Assembly (NCBI RefSeq): GCF_025725665.1
Contig: NZ_CP107009.1
Span: forward strand, 4,625,246-4,689,245
DNA: 64,000 nucleotides
Direction of reading: 5' to 3'
Origin: Halomonas sp. LR3S48
Lineage (GTDB): Bacteria > Pseudomonadota > Gammaproteobacteria > Pseudomonadales > Halomonadaceae
Part shown: piece after piece, positions 16,825 to 25,415 of the stretch
How positions within the stretch are numbered: position 1 is the stretch's first letter
How the letters are laid out: each line of letters starts with the position of its first letter
Notes under the pieces: model-generated
The model's input: only the letters and a program-made list of their open reading frames with translations
Database searches by the model: none
Told to the model about the DNA's origin: nothing
Position numbers and translations under genes: made by a program

Positions 16825-18534
16825 TCAGAACTGCCCCAGCAGCCAATCGCCGGGTTCGTCGTTCATCAGCAACTGGCCGTCCTGAAGCAACAGGTGCAAG
16901 GAGTAACGATCCTCCTTGTCGCGACGCACGACGCCAAGCTCCAGCATCGGCTGCAAGCTTTCGGCGACCAGCTCCTTGGCCATCGCATCGAGTTCGTTGC
17001 CCGAAACCATCCCGCTGTATTGCTGACGCAGCGACTCCCGGGCAACTTTGTGCAGCAGCACCGCTGGAGCATTCACATTCAGGTCCAAGCGGTTTTCAGG
17101 GGCCAGCAACAGGTGCTCGTCGAAGGTGCCAAAATCCTCGAAGCCGAGGTCGGCTTCCAGCTCCAGGTCCGCCCTCGCTTCACCGATACTGAACGACACC
17201 GGCTTGAAGCTGAAAACAGAGCGGCCTGATACCAATGTCTCTCCGACGTGTTCCATGCGCTCGAAAACGGGTAGCACGACCTCGGGGTCGTCCAGTTGGA
17301 AGACATCGATGGCTTCGTAAATCAGGCTCCACAGGGTGTCGTATTCCGTACGCGGCAGCTGCCCATAGCTCGACTCGACATGAAACGCGACCGGCTCCTC
17401 CATGCCCTGGATTCGCAGATCGCTGGCCGACCACAGTTGAGCGACCTGGAAGTGCGCCTCGGATTCCGGCGCCAGTCCCAGGCGGAAGTTGGCGCTTTGC
17501 GCCGTCACGCCCGGTGAATGCTGCTCGCGAACCGTCAGCCCATCGAGGCTGATACCCAGTTGGCCATACCAGCTGTTACCGCCCTGGCGGGATGCGTCGA
17601 TATCGGCACTGATACCGTCCATGGCCAAGTAGAGAGCCGGCTCCTCCGATTCGAAGCCCTCTAGCTCGAAATGCGTCGTGAAGTGCTCGAAACGTCCCTG
17701 CTCATCGAAGAGCAGCTTGATCTCGACGCGTTGCCCTTCGACTCGCGAGTCACTCACCTGCTGCAGATCGCGGCTTTTCGTCAGCATCGGAGCATCGTGC
17801 GTCCGAAACGAGATTTCACGCAGCATGCCCTGGGGAAAGGACGCCACGAGATTCGAAGTGGAACCCTCGAAGGTATGGATGGCGGTGGGCTCCACCAGCC
17901 GGGCCTGTCCCAGGCGATTGGTGCTGCGATACTCGCCACGGGCCGGGTCATAGCGGAATTCACCACCTTGATAATCGGCCTCATAGCGGATATCCAGCCC
18001 GGCATCGGTGAGCAGCGGTCCAGCAACCAGCGCCATCGCCGTGGGCTCCCATTCGCCCTGTACCACCCGGTCGAAGCCGACCCTTGCCTGGTAGCGAGAG
18101 AGATCTGAGCCCTCTTCCAGCCTGATCAACTGCTCGAACAGCCAGCCCGAGGCCTCGACTCGCCCTTCGAGACTGGCCAAGGCGCCCATGAAGGGGCCAT
18201 GAGTGATCCGATCCCCGACGGCGATCCTCAACGGCTCCCCGTCGAACTCCAGCGCCATGTTGGCGGCAAGAAGCTGCTGGTATTCCTGGGCAAATTGCGG
18301 CTCGAGAACGAGTTCATAACTGGCTCGTGCTTCGAACCAATCACGCTCATAAGTCAGGTTCTCGATCTGGATATAATCGAAGTTCTCTAGTTGCTGCAGA
18401 TGAGCGGCGTACTGCTGCTCTATCTGACGCCCCATCCAGTAGGGGGCTCCCAAGCCTGCGATTAGCGCTAACCCTACGATGACCGCCACTGATTTCTTCA
18501 GGGCGCTTCCCCGTTGATTCTGTCCTTTCCCCAC
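16825..18534 (-). CDS. YdgA family protein (DUF945)
   Basis: 569 residues. GTG at 18534 has AAGGA 7-9 bases upstream. One N-terminal membrane anchor (KKSVAVIVGLALIAGLG, about residues 13-30) is followed by a long periplasmic region rich in beta strands, typical of E. coli YdgA/YihF. Near the start is the conserved WMGRQIEQQY pattern. Function in the family is poorly defined; some members affect swarming or membrane state. It is convergent with the PAP2 phosphatase gene. Confidence 0.85.
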   Translation of the reverse strand: MGKGQNQRGSALKKSVAVIVGLALIAGLGAPYWMGRQIEQQYAAHLQQLENFDYIQIENLTYERDWFEARASYELVLEPQFAQEYQQLLAANMALEFDGEPLRIAVGDRITHGPFMGALASLEGRVEASGWLFEQLIRLEEGSDLSRYQARVGFDRVVQGEWEPTAMALVAGPLLTDAGLDIRYEADYQGGEFRYDPARGEYRSTNRLGQARLVEPTAIHTFEGSTSNLVASFPQGMLREISFRTHDAPMLTKSRDLQQVSDSRVEGQRVEIKLLFDEQGRFEHFTTHFELEGFESEEPALYLAMDGISADIDASRQGGNSWYGQLGISLDGLTVREQHSPGVTAQSANFRLGLAPESEAHFQVAQLWSASDLRIQGMEEPVAFHVESSYGQLPRTEYDTLWSLIYEAIDVFQLDDPEVVLPVFERMEHVGETLVSGRSVFSFKPVSFSIGEARADLELEADLGFEDFGTFDEHLLLAPENRLDLNVNAPAVLLHKVARESLRQQYSGMVSGNELDAMAKELVAESLQPMLELGVVRRDKEDRYSLHLLLQDGQLLMNDEPGDWLLGQF

Positions 18535-18663
18535 GTCGATGTCCTTTTCTCGTTCTTCGTTTAATTGAAATTAGGCAGCAATAAGCCAAGCTTATTGCTG
18601 CCGGACTTCAATCACGAAGTTTAACGACAGGAAACGAGAAAAGTAAGTTTACTCACGCTAGTT

Positions 18664-20499
18664 TCATTCCACCGTCACCGACTTGGCCAGGTTACGCGGC
18701 TGGTCGACGTCCGTGCCCTTAAGTACCGCCACGTGATAACTCAACAGCTGCAGCGGCACGGTGTACAGGATCGGAGCAAGGGCATCGTGAACGTGAGGTA
18801 GCCGCAATACCCGGACGCCTTCTTCCTCGGTGATACCGACTCGTTCGTCGGCAAATACGAAGAGCTCGCCGCCCCTTGCCTTCACTTCCTGAAGGTTGGA
18901 CTTCAGCTTGTCGAGCAGCTCATCGTTGGGGGCGACGGAAACGACCGGCATCTCGCTGTCGACCAGGGCCAGCGGCCCATGCTTGAGTTCCCCGGCGGGA
19001 TAGGCCTCGGCGTGGATGTAGGAGATCTCCTTGAGCTTGAGGGCCCCCTCCAGGGCTATCGGGTAATGCGCGCCGCGACCGAGAAACAGCGCATGGTGCT
19101 TCTCGGCGAAAGCCGTCGACAACGCCTCGATGTCGCCATCCAGCTCCAGTACGCGACTCACCAGCTGTGGCAGGGCTCGCAGCCCGGCCACAACGTCGGC
19201 CTGGGTCTCGGCGGCGAGCCCCTTGACCCGCCCCACGGCCAGGGTCAGCAGCATCAGGGCGGTGAGCTGGGTGGTAAACGCCTTGGTAGAAGCGACGCCG
19301 ATCTCAGGGCCGGCATGGGTCATCAGGGTCAGGTCCGACTCCCGCACCAGGGAGCTGCCCGGCACGTTGCAGATCGCCAGACTGCCGAGGTAGCCCTGCT
19401 CACGGGCGAAGCGCAGCGCCGCCAGGGTATCGGCGGTCTCGCCGGACTGCGACAGGGTGACGAACAGAGTGTTCTGGGGCACCACCACGGTGCGATAGCG
19501 ATACTCCGAAGCCACCTCCACCTGCACGGGTATACCGGCATAGCGCTCGAGCCAGTAGCGCGCCACCAGCCCGGCGTGATAGCTGGTACCGCAGGCCACG
19601 ATATGCATCTGCTCGACCCGCTCGAACAGCGCCTCGGCATCGGGGCCGAAGCATTCGGCCGGCACCGAGCGTTCGCCCAGCCGCCCTTCGAGGGCCGCCG
19701 CGATGACCGCTGGCTGTTCGAAGATCTCTTTCAGCATGAAGTGGCGATACTCGCCCTTGCTGGCGACGCCGTCCCCGTGTTCGAAGGTCTGCACCGGGCG
19801 CTGCACGGCGTGTCCCTTGGCGTCGAGGATCTCGACGCGAGCGCCGGCGGCGAGCCGCACCACGTCGCCTTCCTGGAGATAGATGAAGCGATCGGTGACC
19901 TGTAGCAGCGCCAGCGGGTCCGAGCCGAGGAAGGCCTCATCGATGCCCACCCCCACCACCAGGGGGCTGCCCTTGCGCGCGCCGACGATGACATCGGGCT
20001 CGTCGGCGTGCACCACCGCCAAGGCATAGGCGCCTTCGAGACGTGCCAGGCCCCGCTGCACGGCGGCCAGCAGCCCGTCGCCGCGCCGGTACTCCTGCTC
20101 CAGCAGATGGGCCACCACCTCAGTATCGGTTTGCGAGGAGAAGGTATAGCCGGCTGCCTCCAGCTCCCGCCGCAGCGGCTCGTGGTTCTCGATGATGCCG
20201 TTGTGCACCAGCGCCAGCCGATCGCCCGATTGGTGCGGGTGGGCATTGTCCTCGCTGGGCTTGCCGTGAGTAGCCCAACGGGTATGGGCAATGCCACAGC
20301 GGCCCGGCAGGGCGGCTTCCTCGAGCATGGCCTCGAGAGCGGCCACCTTGCCCAGCGCCCGGCGGCGGCGAAGCTCACCGCCACTGGTGAGCACGGCCAT
20401 GCCGGCCGAGTCGTAGCCGCGGTATTCCAGCCGCCTGAGCCCCTCGAGCAGGATGCCTTCCACGTTGCGCTCGGCAACGGCACCAACGATTCCACACAT
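18664..20499 (-). CDS. glmS: Glutamine-fructose-6-phosphate aminotransferase GlmS
   Basis: 611 residues from the ATG at 20499 (MCGIVGAVAERNVEG), placing Cys2 at the N-terminus after Met removal as the glutaminase nucleophile; the frame is open upstream but that part is not GlmS. The glutaminase domain (1-240) has LEYRGYDSAGMA and HTRWATHG. Two SIS isomerase domains follow (GTSYHAGLVARYW, TLSQSGETADTLAAL, GRGAHYPIALEGALKLKEISYIHAEAY), and the end DQPRNLAKSVTVE matches the family. It makes glucosamine-6-phosphate for wall synthesis. Downstream of glmU by 19 bases, hence an operon. No glmS ribozyme is expected or seen. Confidence 0.97.
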   Translation of the reverse strand: MCGIVGAVAERNVEGILLEGLRRLEYRGYDSAGMAVLTSGGELRRRRALGKVAALEAMLEEAALPGRCGIAHTRWATHGKPSEDNAHPHQSGDRLALVHNGIIENHEPLRRELEAAGYTFSSQTDTEVVAHLLEQEYRRGDGLLAAVQRGLARLEGAYALAVVHADEPDVIVGARKGSPLVVGVGIDEAFLGSDPLALLQVTDRFIYLQEGDVVRLAAGARVEILDAKGHAVQRPVQTFEHGDGVASKGEYRHFMLKEIFEQPAVIAAALEGRLGERSVPAECFGPDAEALFERVEQMHIVACGTSYHAGLVARYWLERYAGIPVQVEVASEYRYRTVVVPQNTLFVTLSQSGETADTLAALRFAREQGYLGSLAICNVPGSSLVRESDLTLMTHAGPEIGVASTKAFTTQLTALMLLTLAVGRVKGLAAETQADVVAGLRALPQLVSRVLELDGDIEALSTAFAEKHHALFLGRGAHYPIALEGALKLKEISYIHAEAYPAGELKHGPLALVDSEMPVVSVAPNDELLDKLKSNLQEVKARGGELFVFADERVGITEEEGVRVLRLPHVHDALAPILYTVPLQLLSYHVAVLKGTDVDQPRNLAKSVTVE

Positions 20500-20518
20500 G
20501 ACGATTCCTCGCGCTTGC

Positions 20519-21886
20519 TTAGTCTCGGGTCTTCTTGGCCGGCCGCACCCAGTCGGTCTTGCCGATCTGGCGCCCACGGGAGACGGCCAGGGCGTTGTCG
20601 GGTACGTCCTTGCTGATGGTCGAGCCGGCACCGACCGTGGCGCCACGGCCGACACTGACCGGCGCCACCAGGGCGGTGTTGGAGCCAATGAAGGCGTCAT
20701 CGCCGATTTCGGTGCGATGCTTGTTGGCACCGTCGTAGTTGCAGGTGATGGTTCCGGCGCCGACGTTGACGTCGCGTCCCAGCCGGGCATCGCCCACATA
20801 GCTTAGGTGGTTGATCTTGCTGCCCTCGCCCACTTCGGCGTTCTTGGTCTCGACGAAGTTGCCCACCTTCGCGCCCACCGCCAGGCGGGTGCCGGGACGC
20901 AGTCGGGCAAAGGGGCCGATACGGTTGCGTCCGGCCGCCACGGCGCCCTCGATCACGCTGTGGGGCTCGATGACGCTTTCGGCACCGATATGGCTGTCCC
21001 GCACGACACAGTGGGGCCCGATACGCACGCCTTCACCCAATTCCACTTCGCCCTCGAACACGCAGCCGACATCGATCTCGACGTCGTGCCCGCAGCTCAG
21101 GCGCCCACGCACGTCGATACGTGACGGGTCGAGCAGCGCCACCCCCTGGACCATGAGCTGCTCGGCGATGTGCATCTGGTGGGCGCGCTCCAGCCGGGCC
21201 ATCTGTAACCGGTTGTTGACCCCTTCCACCTCCAGCGCATCGGCAGGCTGGGCAGTGGCGATGGCGACACCCTCGGCGGCGGCCATGGCGATGACGTCGG
21301 TCAGGTAATACTCGCCCTGGGCGTTGTCGGCGGAAAGCCGCGGCAGCCAGCGCTTCAGTTGGGATGCGGTCATGGCCATGATGCCGGTATTGCATTCGCG
21401 GATCGCCAGCTCGTTCTCGCTGGCATCCTTCTGTTCGACGATGGCCACCGCCTCGCCGCTCTCGTTGCGCACGATGCGACCATAGCCGCTCGGATCGTCC
21501 AGGGTCACGGTAAGCAGCCCCATGCGTGACTCGTTCACTTCACTCAGCAGGGCAGCCAAGGTCTCACGACGGATCAGCGGCACGTCGCCATACAGCACCA
21601 GCACCTTGCCGTCACCCAGGCCATCAAGGGCCTGAGCCACCGCATGGCCGGTACCCTTCTGTTCGGCCTGAAGCGCAAAGCGCACCGAATAGTCGCAGAG
21701 CGCCTCGCGCACCCGCTCGGCGCCATGGCCGACCACCACGTGCAGGCGATCCGCCTCGAGCTCTCGTGCGGTGTCGAGTACATGGCGCACCATCGGCTTA
21801 CCGGCCAGGCGATGCAGCACCTTGGGCAGGGTCGAACGCATCCGCGTGCCCTGTCCGGCTGCCAGAATTACCACATCCAGGGTCAT
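20519..21886 (-). CDS. glmU: Bifunctional UDP-GlcNAc pyrophosphorylase/GlcN-1-P acetyltransferase GlmU
   Basis: 455 residues from ATG 21886, which has AAGGAG upstream. The N-terminal uridyltransferase shows LAAGQGTRMRSTLPKVLH and the QKGTGHAV loop. The C-terminal half is a left-handed beta-helix of hexapeptide repeats, with the acetyltransferase patterns RPGTRLAVGAKVGNFVETKNA and NVGAGTITCNYDGANKH. It makes UDP-N-acetylglucosamine from GlmS/GlmM product. Length is near that of E. coli GlmU (456). It is the first gene of glmU-glmS. Confidence 0.97.
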   Translation of the reverse strand: MTLDVVILAAGQGTRMRSTLPKVLHRLAGKPMVRHVLDTARELEADRLHVVVGHGAERVREALCDYSVRFALQAEQKGTGHAVAQALDGLGDGKVLVLYGDVPLIRRETLAALLSEVNESRMGLLTVTLDDPSGYGRIVRNESGEAVAIVEQKDASENELAIRECNTGIMAMTASQLKRWLPRLSADNAQGEYYLTDVIAMAAAEGVAIATAQPADALEVEGVNNRLQMARLERAHQMHIAEQLMVQGVALLDPSRIDVRGRLSCGHDVEIDVGCVFEGEVELGEGVRIGPHCVVRDSHIGAESVIEPHSVIEGAVAAGRNRIGPFARLRPGTRLAVGAKVGNFVETKNAEVGEGSKINHLSYVGDARLGRDVNVGAGTITCNYDGANKHRTEIGDDAFIGSNTALVAPVSVGRGATVGAGSTISKDVPDNALAVSRGRQIGKTDWVRPAKKTRD

Positions 21887-21988
21887 CGAAGACTCCTTGT
21901 CCATTCGATCGGCTCCAGTTCATCGGGGCCCGGCATCTCGCCTGTCCTCACATAATGAGCTTCGCTCGCACCGTTCTCAACGCGGCGC

Positions 21989-23059
21989 TCAGCGTACTTC
22001 CAGGCCCAACTCATCGCTCAGTTCCCCGCCCAGGAAATCGGCAAAGGCGGGACTCGCCACACTGCTCCAGCCTTCACCTTCACGTACCAGCAGCAGCACC
22101 TTCAGGTTCTGTTCCCGTGCCAGCACCAGACCTTCCTCGTCACCCAGCACATTCATTGCCGTGGCCCAGGCATCGGCCCAGGCATTGGAGGGGTGGGCCA
22201 CCGTCACCGATGCCACCCGATGCTCGATGGGACGGCCGGTACGCGGGTCGATGGTGTGCGAGAAACGCTTTCCATTCTCTTCGAAGTAGTTGCGATAGTC
22301 GCCGGAAGTGGCAACAGACATATCATGCAGAGACACGATATGAGTAGCCTCCTGACGATCGTCGAGCGGCGCCTCGATGCCGATGCGCCACGGCTCACCG
22401 TCGCCATCGCGATAGCCGCGTGCGATCAGGTCGCCACCCAGGTTGACCAGGTAGTGCTCGATGCCCTCGGCGTCGAGGTAGGCGGCGACCCGATCGGTGG
22501 CGTGACCCTTGGCCACGCCACCGAGATTGATGAACACGTCGCGCAGGCGTCGCGCCTGCATGGCATTCTCGTCGATCTCGATACTGTCGGGCCCGACCTC
22601 GGCCAGGCGCGCCTGCAGGGTCTCGTCATCGGGAACCTCCTTCGGACGCGCCTCGGAGCCGAAGCTCCACAGGTTGACCAGCCCGCCGATGGTCACGTCG
22701 AAGGCGCCGTTGCTCGCCTCGGCCACCGATTGGCTGATCGCCAATACCTCGATCAGCTCGTTGGAGAGCGGCTGCCACTCCTCGAGCGGCGCCTGGTTGA
22801 AAGCCATCAGCTCCGAGTCGTCACGATAGATCGACATGGATGCATCCACCTGCTCGAGCACGTCGAGCAGGCCCTCCTCCAGTTCACGCGCCTGGCCCTG
22901 GGTCAGGCTGTCGGCAACGGTCACCTGGTAGAAAGAACCGAAGATCCCCCCCTCCAGGCGAACCGGCGCATCCAGCGGGCGGTCGTTCTCGGAGCAGCCG
23001 GCGAGCAGCAGCACCAGGCACAGCGCGAAGGCCACCACGGGACGCAGGACAGAGTTCAT
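21989..23059 (-). CDS. apbE: FAD:protein FMN transferase ApbE, lipoprotein
   Basis: 356 residues with a lipoprotein signal (LCLVLLLAGC, Cys at about 22). ApbE motifs: GSFYQVTVA, DASMSIYRDDSEL, the FINLGGVAKGHATDRVA region binding FAD, LVNLGGDLIARG, and ATSGDYRNYF with HTIDPRTGRPI near the metal site. It attaches FMN to Ser/Thr of targets such as NqrB, NqrC and RnfG, outside the inner membrane. In many bacteria it follows nqrF; here no Nqr/Rnf gene is near, so it acts in trans. GAGGAGT is present before ATG 23059. Confidence 0.93.
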   Translation of the reverse strand: MNSVLRPVVAFALCLVLLLAGCSENDRPLDAPVRLEGGIFGSFYQVTVADSLTQGQARELEEGLLDVLEQVDASMSIYRDDSELMAFNQAPLEEWQPLSNELIEVLAISQSVAEASNGAFDVTIGGLVNLWSFGSEARPKEVPDDETLQARLAEVGPDSIEIDENAMQARRLRDVFINLGGVAKGHATDRVAAYLDAEGIEHYLVNLGGDLIARGYRDGDGEPWRIGIEAPLDDRQEATHIVSLHDMSVATSGDYRNYFEENGKRFSHTIDPRTGRPIEHRVASVTVAHPSNAWADAWATAMNVLGDEEGLVLAREQNLKVLLLVREGEGWSSVASPAFADFLGGELSDELGLEVR

Positions 23060-23092
23060 GGTAACAGGACTCCTCGATAGAGTGGTTCATGG

Positions 23093-23908
23093 CTACCAGA
23101 AGATCCACAGCAGCCATAGCCCGAGCACGATGCGATAGACAACGAAGGGCTGCATGCCGATCTGTTTGATGAAGGCGATGAAGTAGTGGATGCAGAGATA
23201 GGCGCTCAGCCCCGACAGGACCACTCCAACCGACAAGGCTTGCCAGTCGATGTCATTCGTTGCCTGCATCAGGCTGACGATCTCCAGCCCTGATGCCAGG
23301 ACAATCACCGGAATCGACAGCAAAAAAGAGAAGCGCGCCGCGCCCTCGCGGCTCATGCCCAGCAGCAGTGCCGCGGTAATGGTGATGCCGGAGCGCGACG
23401 TGCCGGGAATCAGTGCCAGTGCTTGGGCAAGACCGATGATCATGGCGTCGCGCAGCATGAGCTGGTACTCGTTGCGGCCCTCTCGCTTTCGCCAGTCGGC
23501 ATAGCTGAGCAGCAGGCCGAAGCCAATCAGCCCTACCGCGATCAGGAGAGGGGAACGCATGCCAACTTCGATCACGTCATGCAGGGCGAGGCCCACTACG
23601 CACACCGGAATGGTGGCCAGCAGCACCCACCAGGCCAGTCGGGCATCGGGATCGAGATTCGTACCTTGGCGCCGCATCACTCCACCCAGCGAACCGATCC
23701 AGCTCACCGCCATGCGCTGCAGGTCGTGGCGGAAGTAGAACACCACCGCCAGCAGGCTACCCAGATGCACCGCAACGTCGAAGACCAACCCCTGGTCGTT
23801 CCAGCCGGTCAGCACGGGCACCAGAATCAAGTGGGCCGAACTCGAGATGGGCAGGAATTCGGTCAGGCCCTGGACCACCGACAGAACGACGACTTGAAGC
23901 CAATCCAT
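23093..23908 (-). CDS. uppP: Undecaprenyl-diphosphatase UppP (BacA)
   Basis: 271 residues from ATG 23908, with AGGAG 8-10 bases upstream. BacA signatures are LSVVQGLTEFLPISSSAHLIL (residues 8-27) and the second PGTSRSGITITAALLLGMSREGAARFSFLLSIP motif, with about eight membrane segments. It dephosphorylates undecaprenyl pyrophosphate to recycle the lipid carrier, and its overexpression gives bacitracin resistance. It lies 33 bases upstream of apbE on the same strand, possibly cotranscribed. It is functionally redundant with the PAP2 enzyme at 16190. Confidence 0.96.
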   Translation of the reverse strand: MDWLQVVVLSVVQGLTEFLPISSSAHLILVPVLTGWNDQGLVFDVAVHLGSLLAVVFYFRHDLQRMAVSWIGSLGGVMRRQGTNLDPDARLAWWVLLATIPVCVVGLALHDVIEVGMRSPLLIAVGLIGFGLLLSYADWRKREGRNEYQLMLRDAMIIGLAQALALIPGTSRSGITITAALLLGMSREGAARFSFLLSIPVIVLASGLEIVSLMQATNDIDWQALSVGVVLSGLSAYLCIHYFIAFIKQIGMQPFVVYRIVLGLWLLWIFW

Positions 23909-24214
23909 ATGGCGCTCTCCTGTTAGCCAACGCACGGCAGGACGCGAAGAGGATACACGTCCCCTTGCCGCTTGTCCGCCGCGTCTCGTTACAATTCTGT
24001 TCGGCTACCTCCTGTGTTGCGCATCGCCGACACCTGGTCTTCAGACGCCCGATGAATGTCGATCGGCGTCACGGTTCCAGTGCTGAGCCCGCCGGTCCAG
24101 CTTCAACTGAACCGGCGGGAGTGCGAGAATGAAAGAGAATCGTTCGCTTTCACCGAACCCATGAGCGGGCCGGGAATCCAGCCCGGTGCCAGCGCGATAC
24201 GGAGCCACCGCAGC
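23909..24214. other. Intergenic region uppP / CDF gene with a strong hairpin
   Basis: This divergent promoter region holds an inverted repeat at 24086-24117: CCCGCCGGT pairs with ACCGGCGGG, and the stem extends inward with a further CAG/CTG and, on the minus strand, G-U pairs around a small loop. No T run follows, so it is not a classical terminator. If transcription of the CDF gene starts upstream of it, it forms a leader hairpin about 100 bases before the ATG. Confidence 0.5.
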
Positions 24215-25384
24215 ATGATCGCCACCCCTGACCTGGCCGTGAACAACCGCGACGCCAAGCGCGCCACCTGTGTGGCAGCCTGGCTGGATGGCCTGCTGGG
24301 TTGTGTCAAGGTCGTCGTCGGCAGCCTGGTCGGGTCGACGGCCCTGATCGCCGACGGCATTCACTCCTTTTCCGACCTGGTGACCGACGGCTTCGTGCTG
24401 GCGGCGACCCACTACGGTCGCCAGGGGCCGGACCAGGACCATCACTATGGCCACGGCCGCATCGAAACGCTGGCTACCCTGCTGCTGGGCAGCGTGCTCA
24501 TCTTCGTCGCCGGTGCCATCGCCTGGTCGAGCCTGCAACGCCTGTTCGGCGACACCCAGGCCCCCGCCCCGGGCATCTGGGCCATGCTGCTGGCGCTGGC
24601 CGCCCTGCTCGTCAAGGAAGCCCTGTTCCACTACACCATGCGCGTCGCCAGGAGGGTGAAGTCGAAGCTGCTCGAGGCGAATGCCTGGCACTCGCGCTCC
24701 GACGTGCTCTCCACGGCCGTGGTTCTGATTGCACTGCTGGGCGCCCAATTCGGTATCGGCTGGCTCGACGCCGTGGCCGCGGTGATCGTCGGCCTGCTGG
24801 TGGGCAAGGTGGGCTGGGATCTGCTGTGGGAGTCGGCGCGCGAGCTGGTCGACACCGCCCTGCCCGCGGACGCCCAGCAACGTATGTATGAGGTAGCCTG
24901 TGGCGTGCCGGGCGTGGACAGCGTGCACGACCTGCGAACGCGGCAGTCGGCCGGCTGGGTCATGGTCGATCTACACATCGTGGTGGGTCCCATGGTGAGC
25001 GTGTCCGAGGCGCACGAGATCGGCAACGAAGTGAGCCGTCGCCTGCGCCATTCCTTCCCGGCCCTCACCGACGTGACCTTTCATATCGACCCCGAGGATG
25101 ACGCAGGGGAAGGCGATCCCAGCCGCTTCCCGGGTCTCCCGCTGAGGCCGGCAGTGGTCGCCGCCCTGGACGCGCGCTGGAACTCTCACCCGGCCTGGCG
25201 CAACCTGACCGACCTGCAGCTCCACTACCTGGACGGCAAGGTCTCCGTGTCACTGATCATCGATGACACGGTCCATCAGCCGCCCCAATGCCTCGCCAGC
25301 CAGCTGAAGGCCCAAGCCAGCGATATCGAGTGGCTGGGCCATGTCGAGGTGCTGTACATTACCCGCGCCGCGAGCCCCCGTTAG
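24215..25384 (+). CDS. Cation diffusion facilitator family efflux protein
   Basis: 389 residues from ATG 24215; earlier in-frame ATGs lack ribosome sites and encode no family sequence. Membrane domain (about 25-215) with the metal-site helices ADGIHSFSDLVTDG (H-x3-D) and ANAWHSRSDVLSTAVV (H-x3-D), plus YGHGRIETLATLLLG. A cytoplasmic ferredoxin-like domain follows (about 225-300, ending VTFHIDPEDD), and then an extra C-terminal segment of about 85 residues ending LGHVEVLYITRAASPR. CDF proteins export Zn, Fe, Mn, Co or Cd in exchange for protons. The metal is not decidable from sequence. Confidence 0.9.
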   Translation: MIATPDLAVNNRDAKRATCVAAWLDGLLGCVKVVVGSLVGSTALIADGIHSFSDLVTDGFVLAATHYGRQGPDQDHHYGHGRIETLATLLLGSVLIFVAGAIAWSSLQRLFGDTQAPAPGIWAMLLALAALLVKEALFHYTMRVARRVKSKLLEANAWHSRSDVLSTAVVLIALLGAQFGIGWLDAVAAVIVGLLVGKVGWDLLWESARELVDTALPADAQQRMYEVACGVPGVDSVHDLRTRQSAGWVMVDLHIVVGPMVSVSEAHEIGNEVSRRLRHSFPALTDVTFHIDPEDDAGEGDPSRFPGLPLRPAVVAALDARWNSHPAWRNLTDLQLHYLDGKVSVSLIIDDTVHQPPQCLASQLKAQASDIEWLGHVEVLYITRAASPR

Positions 25385-25415
25385 GCCGACACCCATCGCG
25401 TAGTTCCGATTCGTG

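Noticed and set aside
24120..24150. Possible Fur box upstream of the CDF gene (GAGAATGAAAGAGAATCG)
   Set aside because: Too few matches to the 19-base Fur consensus once aligned; only the GAGAAT words are suggestive.
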